The translations under genes and the position numbers were made by a program. A stretch of DNA of 64,000 nt from Oscillospiraceae bacterium (GTDB lineage Bacteria > Bacillota > Clostridia > Saccharofermentanales > Saccharofermentanaceae), in assembly GCA_015069205.1 (NCBI GenBank), contig SVIZ01000004.1, positions 34,429 through 98,428 on the forward strand, written 5' to 3'. Shown here in pieces: positions 17,473 through 25,230 of the stretch; the first letter of the stretch is position 1; each line of letters begins with the position of its first letter. The notes beneath the pieces were generated by a model. That model had not been told where the DNA came from and made no database searches. It was given only the letters and a program-made list of their open reading frames with translations.

Positions 17473-18339
17473 ATGGGTTACAGTATCGATGATGTAGTCA
17501 TACTTAATGAAGAAGAATTAAGAGATTATCAAATGCATATTCTTGATATGACAAAAGAAGTAGTAGCTTTTTTTGACAAGAATTCAATTGAATATAGTCT
17601 AAGTGGCGGCAGCATTCTCGGTGCCATACGTCATAAAGGTTTTATTCCTTGGGATGACGATATAGATCTTAATATGCCAAGAAAAGATTATGATAGAATG
17701 CTTGAATTGTTTGATAGCGAATTAGGTGACAGATATTATCTTCAAACTCCCAAAAAGAATCCTGAACTTGGCTTAATGGTAACTCAGATAAGAAAGAAAG
17801 GGACTGTAGCCAGACGCAAATATGATTGGAATTCCACCGAATGCGGATTATCTATTGATATATACATTATTGAAAACTTGTTTGACAGCAAATTCAAAAG
17901 AAAGATCCAAGAGATTTTCAGTATGGGATTATCTTTTGCAATATCTTCTATAAGATTTTGTAATAACAGAGAATTACCGGAAGATATTCAATTGTTGGAA
18001 GGCAGAAAAACGAAATATTCCAAAGGTAAGATCATTTTCGGAAAACTTCTTAAGATAATCCCTTTGAAGACTTGGATACGTTGGTGTGATTATTGGTATT
18101 CTAAATGTAAAGACACTAATACAAAACTAGTTGGCATTCCATCCGGAAGAAAGCATTTTTCCAAAGAGATATACAAACGCGAAGATATATGTCTTTTTAG
18201 GAAAACAACGTTTGAAACCGAGCAGTTTAATGTGCCTTTAAATGCAGAGAGTTATTTAACACAGTTCTATGGGGACTATATGAAGATTCCGCCTAAAGAA
18301 CAAAGGGAACAACATATATTTCTTGAACTTAAGTATTAA
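17473..18339 (+). CDS. LicD family phosphotransferase
   Basis: LicD proteins are nucleotidyltransferase-fold enzymes that transfer phosphocholine or a polyol phosphate from a CDP-linked donor to a glycan. The signature G-G-S-I-L-G-A-I-R-H-K-G-F-I-P-W (45-60) and the metal-binding D-D-D-I-D (61-65) are intact. The ATG at 17473 is preferred, with GAGG 12 bases upstream; an in-frame TTG at 17455 overlapping the previous stop is an alternative. With the downstream cytidylyltransferase it suggests decoration of a surface polymer with a phosphorylated group. Confidence 0.88.
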   Translation: MGYSIDDVVILNEEELRDYQMHILDMTKEVVAFFDKNSIEYSLSGGSILGAIRHKGFIPWDDDIDLNMPRKDYDRMLELFDSELGDRYYLQTPKKNPELGLMVTQIRKKGTVARRKYDWNSTECGLSIDIYIIENLFDSKFKRKIQEIFSMGLSFAISSIRFCNNRELPEDIQLLEGRKTKYSKGKIIFGKLLKIIPLKTWIRWCDYWYSKCKDTNTKLVGIPSGRKHFSKEIYKREDICLFRKTTFETEQFNVPLNAESYLTQFYGDYMKIPPKEQREQHIFLELKY

Positions 18340-18350
18340 GGAGGTAGATT

Positions 18351-18440
18351 ATGGCCAATATAGGACTTTTGATAGCAGGCGGTTCCGGTAATCGAATGAA
18401 TCAGGATATTCCGAAGCAGTTTAACATGAAAAGGGATTAA
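18351..18440 (+). pseudogene. N-terminal fragment of a second IspD/TarI-type cytidylyltransferase
   Basis: A GGAGGTAGATT ribosome binding site precedes an ATG opening 29 codons that read as the start of a cytidylyltransferase: L-L-I-A-G-G-S-G-N-R-M, then Q-D-I-P-K-Q-F. Similarity ends after PKQF and a TAA follows four codons later. The same elements open the intact gene at 18532, whose sequence differs, so this is a separate paralogue remnant and not a simple copy. Its missing C-terminus may be the fragment at 19350-19466. Confidence 0.82.
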
Positions 18441-18531
18441 TGTATCAGGAAAACTTACTAGTAAGGGCTATGAAACAATAACAAAACCTATAATCAATCG
18501 AATTCGAATACTATGATAGGAGGATTACAAA

Positions 18532-19245
18532 ATGTCAACGATTGCAATATTAACAGCTGCAGGTTCTGGTACACGTACACATCAGGATATTCCTAAACAG
18601 TTTATTCATGTTGATAATAAGCCAATTATTGTTTATACACTTGAGGCATTTCAACAGCATCCTAATATTGATGAGATATGTGTTGTTATTCTTGATGGCT
18701 GGGAAAAAATCCTGTCAGCATATGCAAAACAATTTAATATATCAAAACTTAAATATGTAGTTAAAGGCGGCGATACCGGACAAGAATCAATTTATAACGG
18801 TCTTGAAGCTATAAGAAATGATCATGAAGATACAGATATTGTAATGATTCATGATGGAAATAGAGCGATGGTTAGTCAGGACATTATTACTGATAGTATT
18901 GTGAAGCAAAGATTTTATGGTTCAGCTGTAGCTTCTATTCCTTGTACTGAGGTAGTGTTTGTTTCCGATAACGGATTGGAAGCCGAAAATTCTATTCCTC
19001 GTGAAACATTACAGAGAACGCAAACTCCTCACACGTATTATCTTGGTGAACTTTGGGATGCGCATCAACAAGCTCGGGAACGAGGAATAAAAAACATGGC
19101 GGCATCATGTTCTTTGATGGCGCAATTGGGGAAAAAGATATATTTTTCGAAAGGGTCTGAAAAGAATATTAAAATCACAACAGTTGAAGATCTTGAGATA
19201 TTTCAAGCATTGTTACATGCTAAAAATGATTCATGGATAAAGTAA
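18532..19245 (+). CDS. IspD/TarI-family cytidylyltransferase
   Basis: A 237-residue CTP-dependent cytidylyltransferase with the nucleotide-binding A-A-G-S-G-T-R (residues 9-15) and P-K-Q-F (21-24), G-x-T/S-x-Q-E-S-I-Y-N-G at 81-91 and I-H-D-G-N-R at about 105. The family includes IspD (methylerythritol phosphate) and TarI/BcbF-type enzymes that make CDP-ribitol and similar donors. Lying between licD and an epimerase, it more likely activates a polyol or sugar phosphate for LicD than serves isoprenoid synthesis. D-G-N-R in place of the common D-G-A-R-P supports a non-IspD role. Fragments of a related gene flank it on both sides. Confidence 0.85.
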   Translation: MSTIAILTAAGSGTRTHQDIPKQFIHVDNKPIIVYTLEAFQQHPNIDEICVVILDGWEKILSAYAKQFNISKLKYVVKGGDTGQESIYNGLEAIRNDHEDTDIVMIHDGNRAMVSQDIITDSIVKQRFYGSAVASIPCTEVVFVSDNGLEAENSIPRETLQRTQTPHTYYLGELWDAHQQARERGIKNMAASCSLMAQLGKKIYFSKGSEKNIKITTVEDLEIFQALLHAKNDSWIK

Positions 19246-19349
19246 CTGGAGATTAGAATGATCAGCGGGATTAAATCTATACTAAAATATGCATCGCAAC
19301 TACTCTTTTCTGGATTATGGAATAGATTATATTAAAGAAGAAATATTGA

Positions 19350-19466
19350 GGGCACAAAGATAACTTTTCTATGGGCTCTGAGAAAAATGAAAAATTAACT
19401 ACAGTTGAAGATATAGACATTTTTAAAGCGTTGTTATTGGCAAAAAGATCAGATTGGCTGAAGTAA
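19350..19466 (+). pseudogene. C-terminal fragment of a cytidylyltransferase
   Basis: Reading from 19350 to the TAA at 19464-19466 gives G-H-K-D-N-F-S-M-G-S-E-K-N-E-K-L-T-T-V-E, then D-I-D-I-F-K-A-L-L, ending D-W-L-K. The intact gene at 18532-19245 ends F-S-K-G-S-E-K-N-I-K-I-T-T-V-E, D-L-E-I-F-Q-A-L-L, S-W-I-K, a clear homologue. A TGA lies in frame just upstream, and the DNA between 19246 and 19349 has no recognisable similarity, so this is a relic. Its stop region also supplies the ribosome binding site of the next gene. Confidence 0.82.
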
Positions 19467-19474
19467 GGTGTAAT

Positions 19475-20539
19475 ATGAGTATCTATGATTGCAAACAATG
19501 GATATCCGACATAGATAAAGTAATAGAGTCGTTACCGGAATTATCTGATATGGCAGGGAAGACTGTTCTGATCACTGGAGCAACCGGCCTTATTTGTTCA
19601 ACAGTTATCGATGTTATTCTCAGGTATAACGATACTAATAAGGATAGTGTTATTCGAATCCTTGCAGCCGGCCGATCTACTGAGAAAATGTCTGACCGAT
19701 TTGGAGAAATCATTAATCGACCTGATTTCCAATTCGTTTATTTTGATGCCTCTAAACCGGATATCAATATATCGGAAAAAGCTGATTATATTATTCACGG
19801 AGCAAGTAACGCTTCTCCTAATAAGATTGTAGAAGAACCTGTTGAAACAATGCTTTCAAACGTTCTTGGTATGAAGTGTTTATTGGATTATGCCAGGAAG
19901 AGCAATACAAAACGTGTGCTTTTTGTATCTTCATCTGAAGTATATGGTAAGAAAGATAATGACGAACCTTATAAAGAGGGAGAGTACGGATATATAGATT
20001 TACTTAATTCGAGAAATTCTTATTCGTTAAGCAAATGTGCTACGGAAACACTGTGTGTATCATATTATGATGAATATGGAGTTGAGAGTGTTATAGTACG
20101 TCCCGGTCATATATACGGACCAACAGCTTCTCCTGATGATAACAGAGTCAGTTCTGCCTGGGCTTATCAGGCCGCAAAAGGTGAAGATATAATCATGAAG
20201 AGTGATGGCAGCCAGATTCGTTCCTATGTCTATTCTCTTGATTGTGCTTCTGCAATTATTAAAGTTTTAATGATTGGAAAGAATTGCAGTGCATATAACA
20301 TTTCTAATCCGAATTCAATTATCTCGATTAAAGACATGGGAGCGATATTGGCAGAAGCCGGTGGCGTTAACGTAAAGATGGTTCTTCCTTCAGAAAAAGA
20401 AAAGAAGAGCTTTAATCCTATGAAAAACAGTTCACTTGAAGCCTCAAAACTTATGGATTTGGACTGGAGAGGTTGTTTTACTGCTAATGATGGCCTGAAT
20501 CACACTGTCAGCATTCTTAAAGAATTGAGAAATCAATAA
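19475..20539 (+). CDS. NAD(P)-dependent epimerase/dehydratase (extended SDR)
   Basis: An extended short-chain dehydrogenase acting on a nucleotide sugar. The Rossmann loop G-A-T-G-L-I-C starts at residue 35, with Cys in place of the third glycine of GxxGxxG. The catalytic Y-S-L-S-K and the S-S-S-E-V-Y-G strand are present, as is V-R-P-G-H-I-Y-G-P. The ATG at 19475 is chosen because TAAGGTG lies five bases before it; an in-frame upstream start would lie inside the cytidylyltransferase relic. Epimerase versus 4,6-dehydratase cannot be decided, but location with LicD and the cytidylyltransferase suggests it modifies the same glycan precursor. Confidence 0.85.
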   Translation: MSIYDCKQWISDIDKVIESLPELSDMAGKTVLITGATGLICSTVIDVILRYNDTNKDSVIRILAAGRSTEKMSDRFGEIINRPDFQFVYFDASKPDINISEKADYIIHGASNASPNKIVEEPVETMLSNVLGMKCLLDYARKSNTKRVLFVSSSEVYGKKDNDEPYKEGEYGYIDLLNSRNSYSLSKCATETLCVSYYDEYGVESVIVRPGHIYGPTASPDDNRVSSAWAYQAAKGEDIIMKSDGSQIRSYVYSLDCASAIIKVLMIGKNCSAYNISNPNSIISIKDMGAILAEAGGVNVKMVLPSEKEKKSFNPMKNSSLEASKLMDLDWRGCFTANDGLNHTVSILKELRNQ

Positions 20540-21492
20540 TGGATAATATAAGATTAAGTATAATTGTAATGACATATAAGAAGTTTGATAATCTTCAGAA
20601 GAATATCAATTCTATTCTTAGTCAGAATTATTCTAATTATGAAGTTATTGTAAGTGATGATGGATCACCCAATATAGATACTGATTTTATTTATTCTCTT
20701 TTCCCCGGTAATTGCGAGAGTGAAAGGTTTCACCTCATAACTAGGGCTGAAAATCTCGGAACAGTAAAGAATTATAATAATGCAGTGTTAAATGCCAAGG
20801 GTGATATTATTATTCCTTTGTCTCAGGATGACTGCTTCTATGATGAGAATGTATTAAGTGTTATCGATAAAAAATTTGATGATCCTAAGACCAATATTTG
20901 TCTTGGAATAAGAAAGACTGTTGATAAAGATGAATATCTTCCCAACAGCTATCAATGCAATCTTATTTCAGAAGGAAACTACAAGAAAATTTGGTTTAGG
21001 AACGCTTGCAAAAACATGTGTTACGGAGCAGCACTTTATTGGCGAAGAGACTTTTTGTTAGATATGGGATTATTTGATGAAGAGTACCGCTTGCTTGAAG
21101 ATTATCCGATGATAATGAGATGCATAGAGAATAACGAGCGCATTAAGATTATCTCAACTCCTACTGTTATTTGGGACTTTAAAGGCTTATCAGGAATACC
21201 CAAGAAAACCGGGCTGCTTGCAGAAGACCAATTTAAATTTGATCAGGTTATATATAAGAAGGCGATGACCCTTCTAAATTCAAAAACATGTCGAAAATAC
21301 ATGTATTTTAAAACTACTTATCTTGATAAAACCGGCTTCAAATATAAAATCTATCGCTATTTGTCTGTTGATTGGATTATTCTTTATACAAAGATAATGA
21401 CAAAGATCAACAAACAACCATTAATGGATTATCGCTTTGAATTACTTTGGAAATTAGAATGTAAGGCAACAAATAAAAATAAGGGCACTTGA
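20539..21492 (+). CDS. Family 2 glycosyltransferase
   Basis: A GT-A type enzyme: I-I-V-M-T-Y-K-K-F at the N-terminus, V-I-V-S-D-D-G-S-P at about residues 36-44 for nucleotide binding, and L-S-Q-D-D-C-F at about 93-99 in the place of the DxD metal motif. A later L-L-E-D-Y-P-M fits the acceptor-side E-D motif. It lacks membrane segments, so it should work at the inner membrane face on lipid-linked acceptors. Its start overlaps the epimerase stop (TAATG) and its stop overlaps the ATG of the broken aminotransferase (ATG inside TTGATG). Confidence 0.88.
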   Translation: MDNIRLSIIVMTYKKFDNLQKNINSILSQNYSNYEVIVSDDGSPNIDTDFIYSLFPGNCESERFHLITRAENLGTVKNYNNAVLNAKGDIIIPLSQDDCFYDENVLSVIDKKFDDPKTNICLGIRKTVDKDEYLPNSYQCNLISEGNYKKIWFRNACKNMCYGAALYWRRDFLLDMGLFDEEYRLLEDYPMIMRCIENNERIKIISTPTVIWDFKGLSGIPKKTGLLAEDQFKFDQVIYKKAMTLLNSKTCRKYMYFKTTYLDKTGFKYKIYRYLSVDWIILYTKIMTKINKQPLMDYRFELLWKLECKATNKNKGT

Positions 21493-22424
21493 TGAAAGTT
21501 CCGTTCGTTTCATTTATCCCAATGGAGAGAGAATTAGATAAAGATATTAGAGCAGACTTTGATCGTGTATTTACCCGTTCTTGGTATATTGAAGGTTCCG
21601 AAGACTAAGCATTTGAAAAGGCCTTTGCTGAATTTTGCAGCACGAAATATTGTGTCGGTGTAGGAAATGGCCTTGATGCACTTATGCTGATACTTAAGGC
21701 TTTGGGAATAGGAGAAGGAGACGAAGTAATCGTTCCTTCAAATACATACATAGCTACAGCACTGGCAGTTACATATGTCGGTGCGACACCCGTATTTGTT
21801 GAACCTAATATATCTACGTTTAACATTGATCCTAATCTGATTGAAACTGCAATTACCGACAAAACTAAAGCCATAATGCCGGTTCATCTTTATGGTCAGG
21901 CATGTGATATGGATCCGATAATTGAGATTGCCAGAAAACACCGGATAATTGTAGTTGAAGATTGTGCTCAGGCACACGGTGCAACTTATAAAGGGCAGAA
22001 AGTCGGAACATTTGGAGATGCAGCAGGATTCTCATTTTATCCCGGTAAGAATCTCGGTGCTCTTGACTCGATGCGGGAGCAGTCATAACAAAGAATTGTC
22101 TGATAAGATTCGTGCTCTAAGCAATTATGGATCTGGCTATAAGTATCATCATATATATAAAGGTAACAACAGCAGATTGGATGAACTGCAGGCCGCATTC
22201 ATATCAGCAAAACTTCCTATTCTTGATAAGATGAATAAAGAGAGAAGACGAATTGCTCAGATGTATTCTGAATTAATTACGAATCCTAAAGTAATAATTC
22301 CATTTGTCCCTGATTATACTGTACCTGTATGGCACATCTATGGAATTCGTTGCAAGGATAGAGATTTATTGGAGAAACATTTAAATGATAAGGGTATTGG
22401 AACCAATAAGCATTATCCGATCCG
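21492..22424 (+). pseudogene. Broken DegT/DnrJ/EryC1 sugar aminotransferase
   Basis: The reading frame from ATG 21492 is a PLP-dependent sugar aminotransferase but is damaged three ways. TAA at 21606-21608 replaces a codon between G-S-E-D and A-F-E-K-A-F. Near 22066-22070 the frame shifts after N-L-G-A-L so that D-A-G-A-V-I-T continues in another frame. Near 22088-22092 it shifts again so that N-K-E-L-S-D-K-I-R-A-L-S-N-Y-G continues in the third. The family segments G-N-G-L-D-A-L, C-A-Q-A-H-G and F-Y-P-G-K-N (PLP Lys) remain recognisable. It ends abruptly after K-H-Y-P-I, where family members normally continue for about 60 residues. Confidence 0.9.
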
Positions 22425-22571
22425 AGCATAGCAGTCTTAATCGATCAATGCACATGGAGAGAAATGTTGTGGCTTCAGAAGGATTCTGTTCTTTGTGTTG
22501 CTGCATCTGATTTCTATAATCCTGAAGATTACATTCGTGATCATATGGAATTTAAGAGTTATATCGAATAA
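22425..22571 (+). pseudogene. C-terminal remnant of an FdtA/WxcM-like cupin isomerase
   Basis: Immediately after the aminotransferase break, a different frame reads S-I-A-V-L-I-D-Q-C-T-W-R-E-M and then A-A-S-D-F-Y-N-P-E-D-Y-I-R-D-H, ending at TAA 22569-22571. This is the characteristic C-terminus of dTDP-sugar 3,4-ketoisomerases of the FdtA type, which have A-S-x-x-Y-x-x-x-D-Y-I-R. The N-terminal two thirds are missing. Ketoisomerase and DegT aminotransferase are partners in making dTDP-3-amino-3,6-dideoxyhexoses, so a deletion seems to have joined two neighbouring pathway genes. Confidence 0.78.
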
Positions 22572-23083
22572 TCGAAAATTATCCGTTTTTTCAATTCGCC
22601 AATCCACATCGAACAAATACGAACAAACTTTCGGGTGAGACCGGAACATGAAAAACACGTAAATATGATTACTTACTAAATTATGATTTCTGGTATTCAG
22701 TAAGTAAAAATCCCGGCAAATCAAAAGCGAACAAAAACTGATTGCTTACTGAAATTAAATACTGCAAATGATCAGCAGTTTTTATTGAATTCATAATCAG
22801 AATTACTAACAGAAAAAAGTTTTTGAAATCTGGTAGTAATTCGGAACTAATTGCAGCTCGAATACATATATAAATTGAAATTATGACTTACTGAGAATAT
22901 GATGCTTCGAATTCTGTAATTAATCCTGAAAACCCATTAAATCAGATTATTATTGATCCATTTATCTGTATATCCTCTTTAAACCTCTTCCCAATTCATC
23001 AAAATTGAAATTATACCGAATTAGATATATATAATAATCCGATTAACGTATGATAACAGGATTGGATTAATCTGAATTTACGG
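22572..23083. other. AT-rich gene-free stretch
   Basis: No convincing open frame, RNA gene or repeat was found here. The sequence is strongly AT-rich with several short TTACT-A/G-A segments and one weak five-base hairpin (ACTGC 22761-22765 with GCAGT 22775-22779) followed by T. It marks the end of the polysaccharide locus and faces the convergent VanZ-like gene; it may be decayed coding DNA. Confidence 0.5.
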
Positions 23084-23638
23084 TCAGGTATAAACGACCT
23101 CTGTTCTGCCTTTTGATTTTAGATAAATGGTAAATATGATTCTGATTAAGATAAGCACGATGACTATACCGATCATGTCGATCATAACATCAAAGATCGA
23201 ACCGTCGCGTCCGGTAACGAATAACTGATGATATTCATCAAAGATTGCATTTAATATAGTAAACCATAATGTGAAGATGATATTCATCTCGTTATCTGAT
23301 CTCATGAGCTTAACAGGGCTCTCTGAATAAGATGTCTTATTAGAAATCTTATTAGTAGATGATAATGCCATATATGTAAAAAATGTAAGCAGGGCAAACT
23401 CAGAAGAGTGCGCTGCCATTCTCAATATAGAGTCGTCAACATAATTTGTATTACATAACTCATTGATAAACATGAGTATAGAACCTGACAGATTAGATGA
23501 TTCTATATCTGATTCTGCGGATAAATAGAATATTACGGCAATCCATCCAAGAGTAAGGATCCAGAATACAAAAGCCATAAGGGAATACCTGATAGATATT
23601 TCCTTGCTGTGAACCTTACTGATGAGTTTAGTAGTCAT
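23084..23638 (-). CDS. VanZ-like membrane protein
   Basis: A 184-residue protein with about four hydrophobic helices. The segment D-E-Y-H-Q-L-F-V-T-G-R-D-G-S-I-F-D-V (about residues 133-150) is the hallmark of the VanZ family, and H-S-S-E-F-A-L-L-T-F-F near 91 matches its H-x-x-E-F motif. VanZ raises teicoplanin resistance by an unknown route; most chromosomal homologues have no assigned function. No van genes are nearby, so resistance should not be inferred. Confidence 0.87.
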   Translation of the reverse strand: MTTKLISKVHSKEISIRYSLMAFVFWILTLGWIAVIFYLSAESDIESSNLSGSILMFINELCNTNYVDDSILRMAAHSSEFALLTFFTYMALSSTNKISNKTSYSESPVKLMRSDNEMNIIFTLWFTILNAIFDEYHQLFVTGRDGSIFDVMIDMIGIVIVLILIRIIFTIYLKSKGRTEVVYT

Positions 23639-23684
23639 TGCCCTTCCCTGCCGCTTAATTAATTAGATTAATTATATCAATATA

Positions 23685-24158
23685 TTAAGTGTATTTCTTT
23701 GAATTCTTAATTGCGCGGTCTATATCTCTTGCAGCTTCTTTTTTTGCCATTACATCACGTTTGTCGTAATCTTTCTTACCTCTGGCAAGTCCGACTTCAA
23801 ACTTAACTTTACTGTCTTTGAAATAGCATTTTGTAGGAACGAGCGTTAATCCGTCCTGTTTTACCGTTGAATACAAACGGATGATCTCACGCTTATGCAT
23901 GAGGAGTTTTCTGTTTCTTTCAGGATCAAGATTAAATCTGTTTCCATGATCATAAGGGCTGATATGTACTCCGATAAGCCACATCTCCCCGTCTTTTACC
24001 TGAACATATGAATCCTTGAGATTGACCCTCCCTGCCCTGAGACTCTTAACTTCAGTTCCGGATAAAGCCACGCCAGCTTCAAACCTCTCCTCGATAAAGT
24101 AATCGTGATAGGCTTTGCGGTTCTCAGCTATTATTTTTATACCTTTTTTAATTGCCAT
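23685..24158 (-). CDS. smpB: SsrA-binding protein SmpB
   Basis: SmpB binds tmRNA and brings it to stalled ribosomes for trans-translation. The internal ATG at 24158 is chosen because M-A-I-K-K-G-I-K-I-I-A-E-N-R-K-A matches the usual family start, giving 157 residues. Conserved segments include G-V-A-L-S-G-T-E-V-K-S-L-R, G-V-H-I-S-P-Y and the basic C-terminal tail K-K-D-Y-D-K-R. The ssrA gene, often a neighbour, was not seen. Confidence 0.95.
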   Translation of the reverse strand: MAIKKGIKIIAENRKAYHDYFIEERFEAGVALSGTEVKSLRAGRVNLKDSYVQVKDGEMWLIGVHISPYDHGNRFNLDPERNRKLLMHKREIIRLYSTVKQDGLTLVPTKCYFKDSKVKFEVGLARGKKDYDKRDVMAKKEAARDIDRAIKNSKKYT

Positions 24159-24218
24159 AATGGAGTATTTTACATTCAAAAGCGGAAATTTACAAAAAAA
24201 TGTCTGAAACGCCTTTAT

Positions 24219-25229
24219 TTACTGCATTTGAAGCGACGGATAAGCGTTAAGGTCTAATGAATCACGCTTGCCGCTCATGAATTCATAGTAACCGCAGGAT
24301 GCGATCATTGCAGCATTGTCAGTGCAGTACTTAAGCTCAGGATAGTAAAGCTTGATTCCCTTGGCTTTCGCCTGTTTATCGAACTCTGCTCTCAGGAATG
24401 AGTTAGCTGATACGCCGCCGGCAAGACAGAGCTTTTTGATTCCGGTCTGTTTGCATGCAGTCATTGTATTCTTGAGTAAAGCTTCTGCAATTGCATGCTG
24501 ATATGATGCCGTGAAATCTTTTATGTCGATCTCGTCACCCTTCTGTCTTAAACCATTAATCAGATTTAATGCAGAAGTCTTAAGCCCGGAGAAAGAGAAA
24601 TCAAGGGTATCACCCATATGTGTCTTGGAGAATACATATCTTGTCGTATCTCCTCCCTGTCCTGCTTTATCCATTTTGGGGCCGCCGGGATAACCGAGAC
24701 CGATTACACGCGCAATCTTATCTATTGCTTCTCCTGCCGCATCGTCTCTTGTTCGGCCTAATACCTTCATGTCGGTATAATCGTCAACGCGGACGATCAT
24801 GGAATTACCGCCGCTTACGCATAAGCAAAGGAATGGAGGTTCAAGTTCTTCAAAACAGAGATAATTTGCTGCTATATGTCCCTTTAAGTGATTTACGCCA
24901 ACAAGGGGTTTGCCAGATACTTCGCATAATCCTTTGGCACATGAAAGACCGACAAGCAAGGCTCCTACAAGGCCGGGACCGTATGTAACGGCTACTGCAT
25001 CAATATCAGATAAAGTAATGCCTGCATCTGAAAGTGCCTTTTCGACGGTCGGATAAACGGCATCAACATGCATTCTTGAAGCAAGTTCAGGAACAACGCC
25101 GCCGTACTGTTCATGGAAATCTGCCTGCGAAGCAATAACATTGCTTAATATGACACGTCCGTTCTTTACAACGGATGCTGCTGTCTCATCACATGAACTC
25201 TCAATGCCGAGTATTAAAATATCTTCCAT
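24219..25229 (-). CDS. tsaD: tRNA N6-adenosine threonylcarbamoyltransferase
   Basis: TsaD makes t6A37 in ANN-decoding tRNAs with TsaB and TsaE. Length 336 is standard. The N-terminal L-G-I-E-S-S-C-D-E-T-A-A-S-V, the iron-binding N-H-L-K-G-H (H-x3-H) near residue 112 and the ASKHA segments V-S-G-G-N-S and L-A-G-G-V-S-A-N-S are all present. It begins one base after the hydrolase-like gene upstream, so it belongs to that transcript. tsaB and tsaE are not in the window. Confidence 0.96.
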   Translation of the reverse strand: MEDILILGIESSCDETAASVVKNGRVILSNVIASQADFHEQYGGVVPELASRMHVDAVYPTVEKALSDAGITLSDIDAVAVTYGPGLVGALLVGLSCAKGLCEVSGKPLVGVNHLKGHIAANYLCFEELEPPFLCLCVSGGNSMIVRVDDYTDMKVLGRTRDDAAGEAIDKIARVIGLGYPGGPKMDKAGQGGDTTRYVFSKTHMGDTLDFSFSGLKTSALNLINGLRQKGDEIDIKDFTASYQHAIAEALLKNTMTACKQTGIKKLCLAGGVSANSFLRAEFDKQAKAKGIKLYYPELKYCTDNAAMIASCGYYEFMSGKRDSLDLNAYPSLQMQ

Positions 25230-25230
25230 A

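Noticed and set aside
22437..22724. Minus-strand frame of 95 codons
   Set aside because: It overlaps the isomerase remnant, has no ribosome binding site and no recognised motif.
22572..23083. tmRNA gene near smpB
   Set aside because: No tRNA-like acceptor ends or tag-encoding frame could be found.
23084..23638. Glycopeptide resistance from the VanZ-like protein
   Set aside because: No vanHAX or other van genes are nearby; chromosomal VanZ homologues are common and mostly unrelated to resistance.
23639..23684. TAATTA-rich inverted repeats between smpB and the VanZ gene as terminator
   Set aside because: Pairing is only A-T, with no clear stem and T run.
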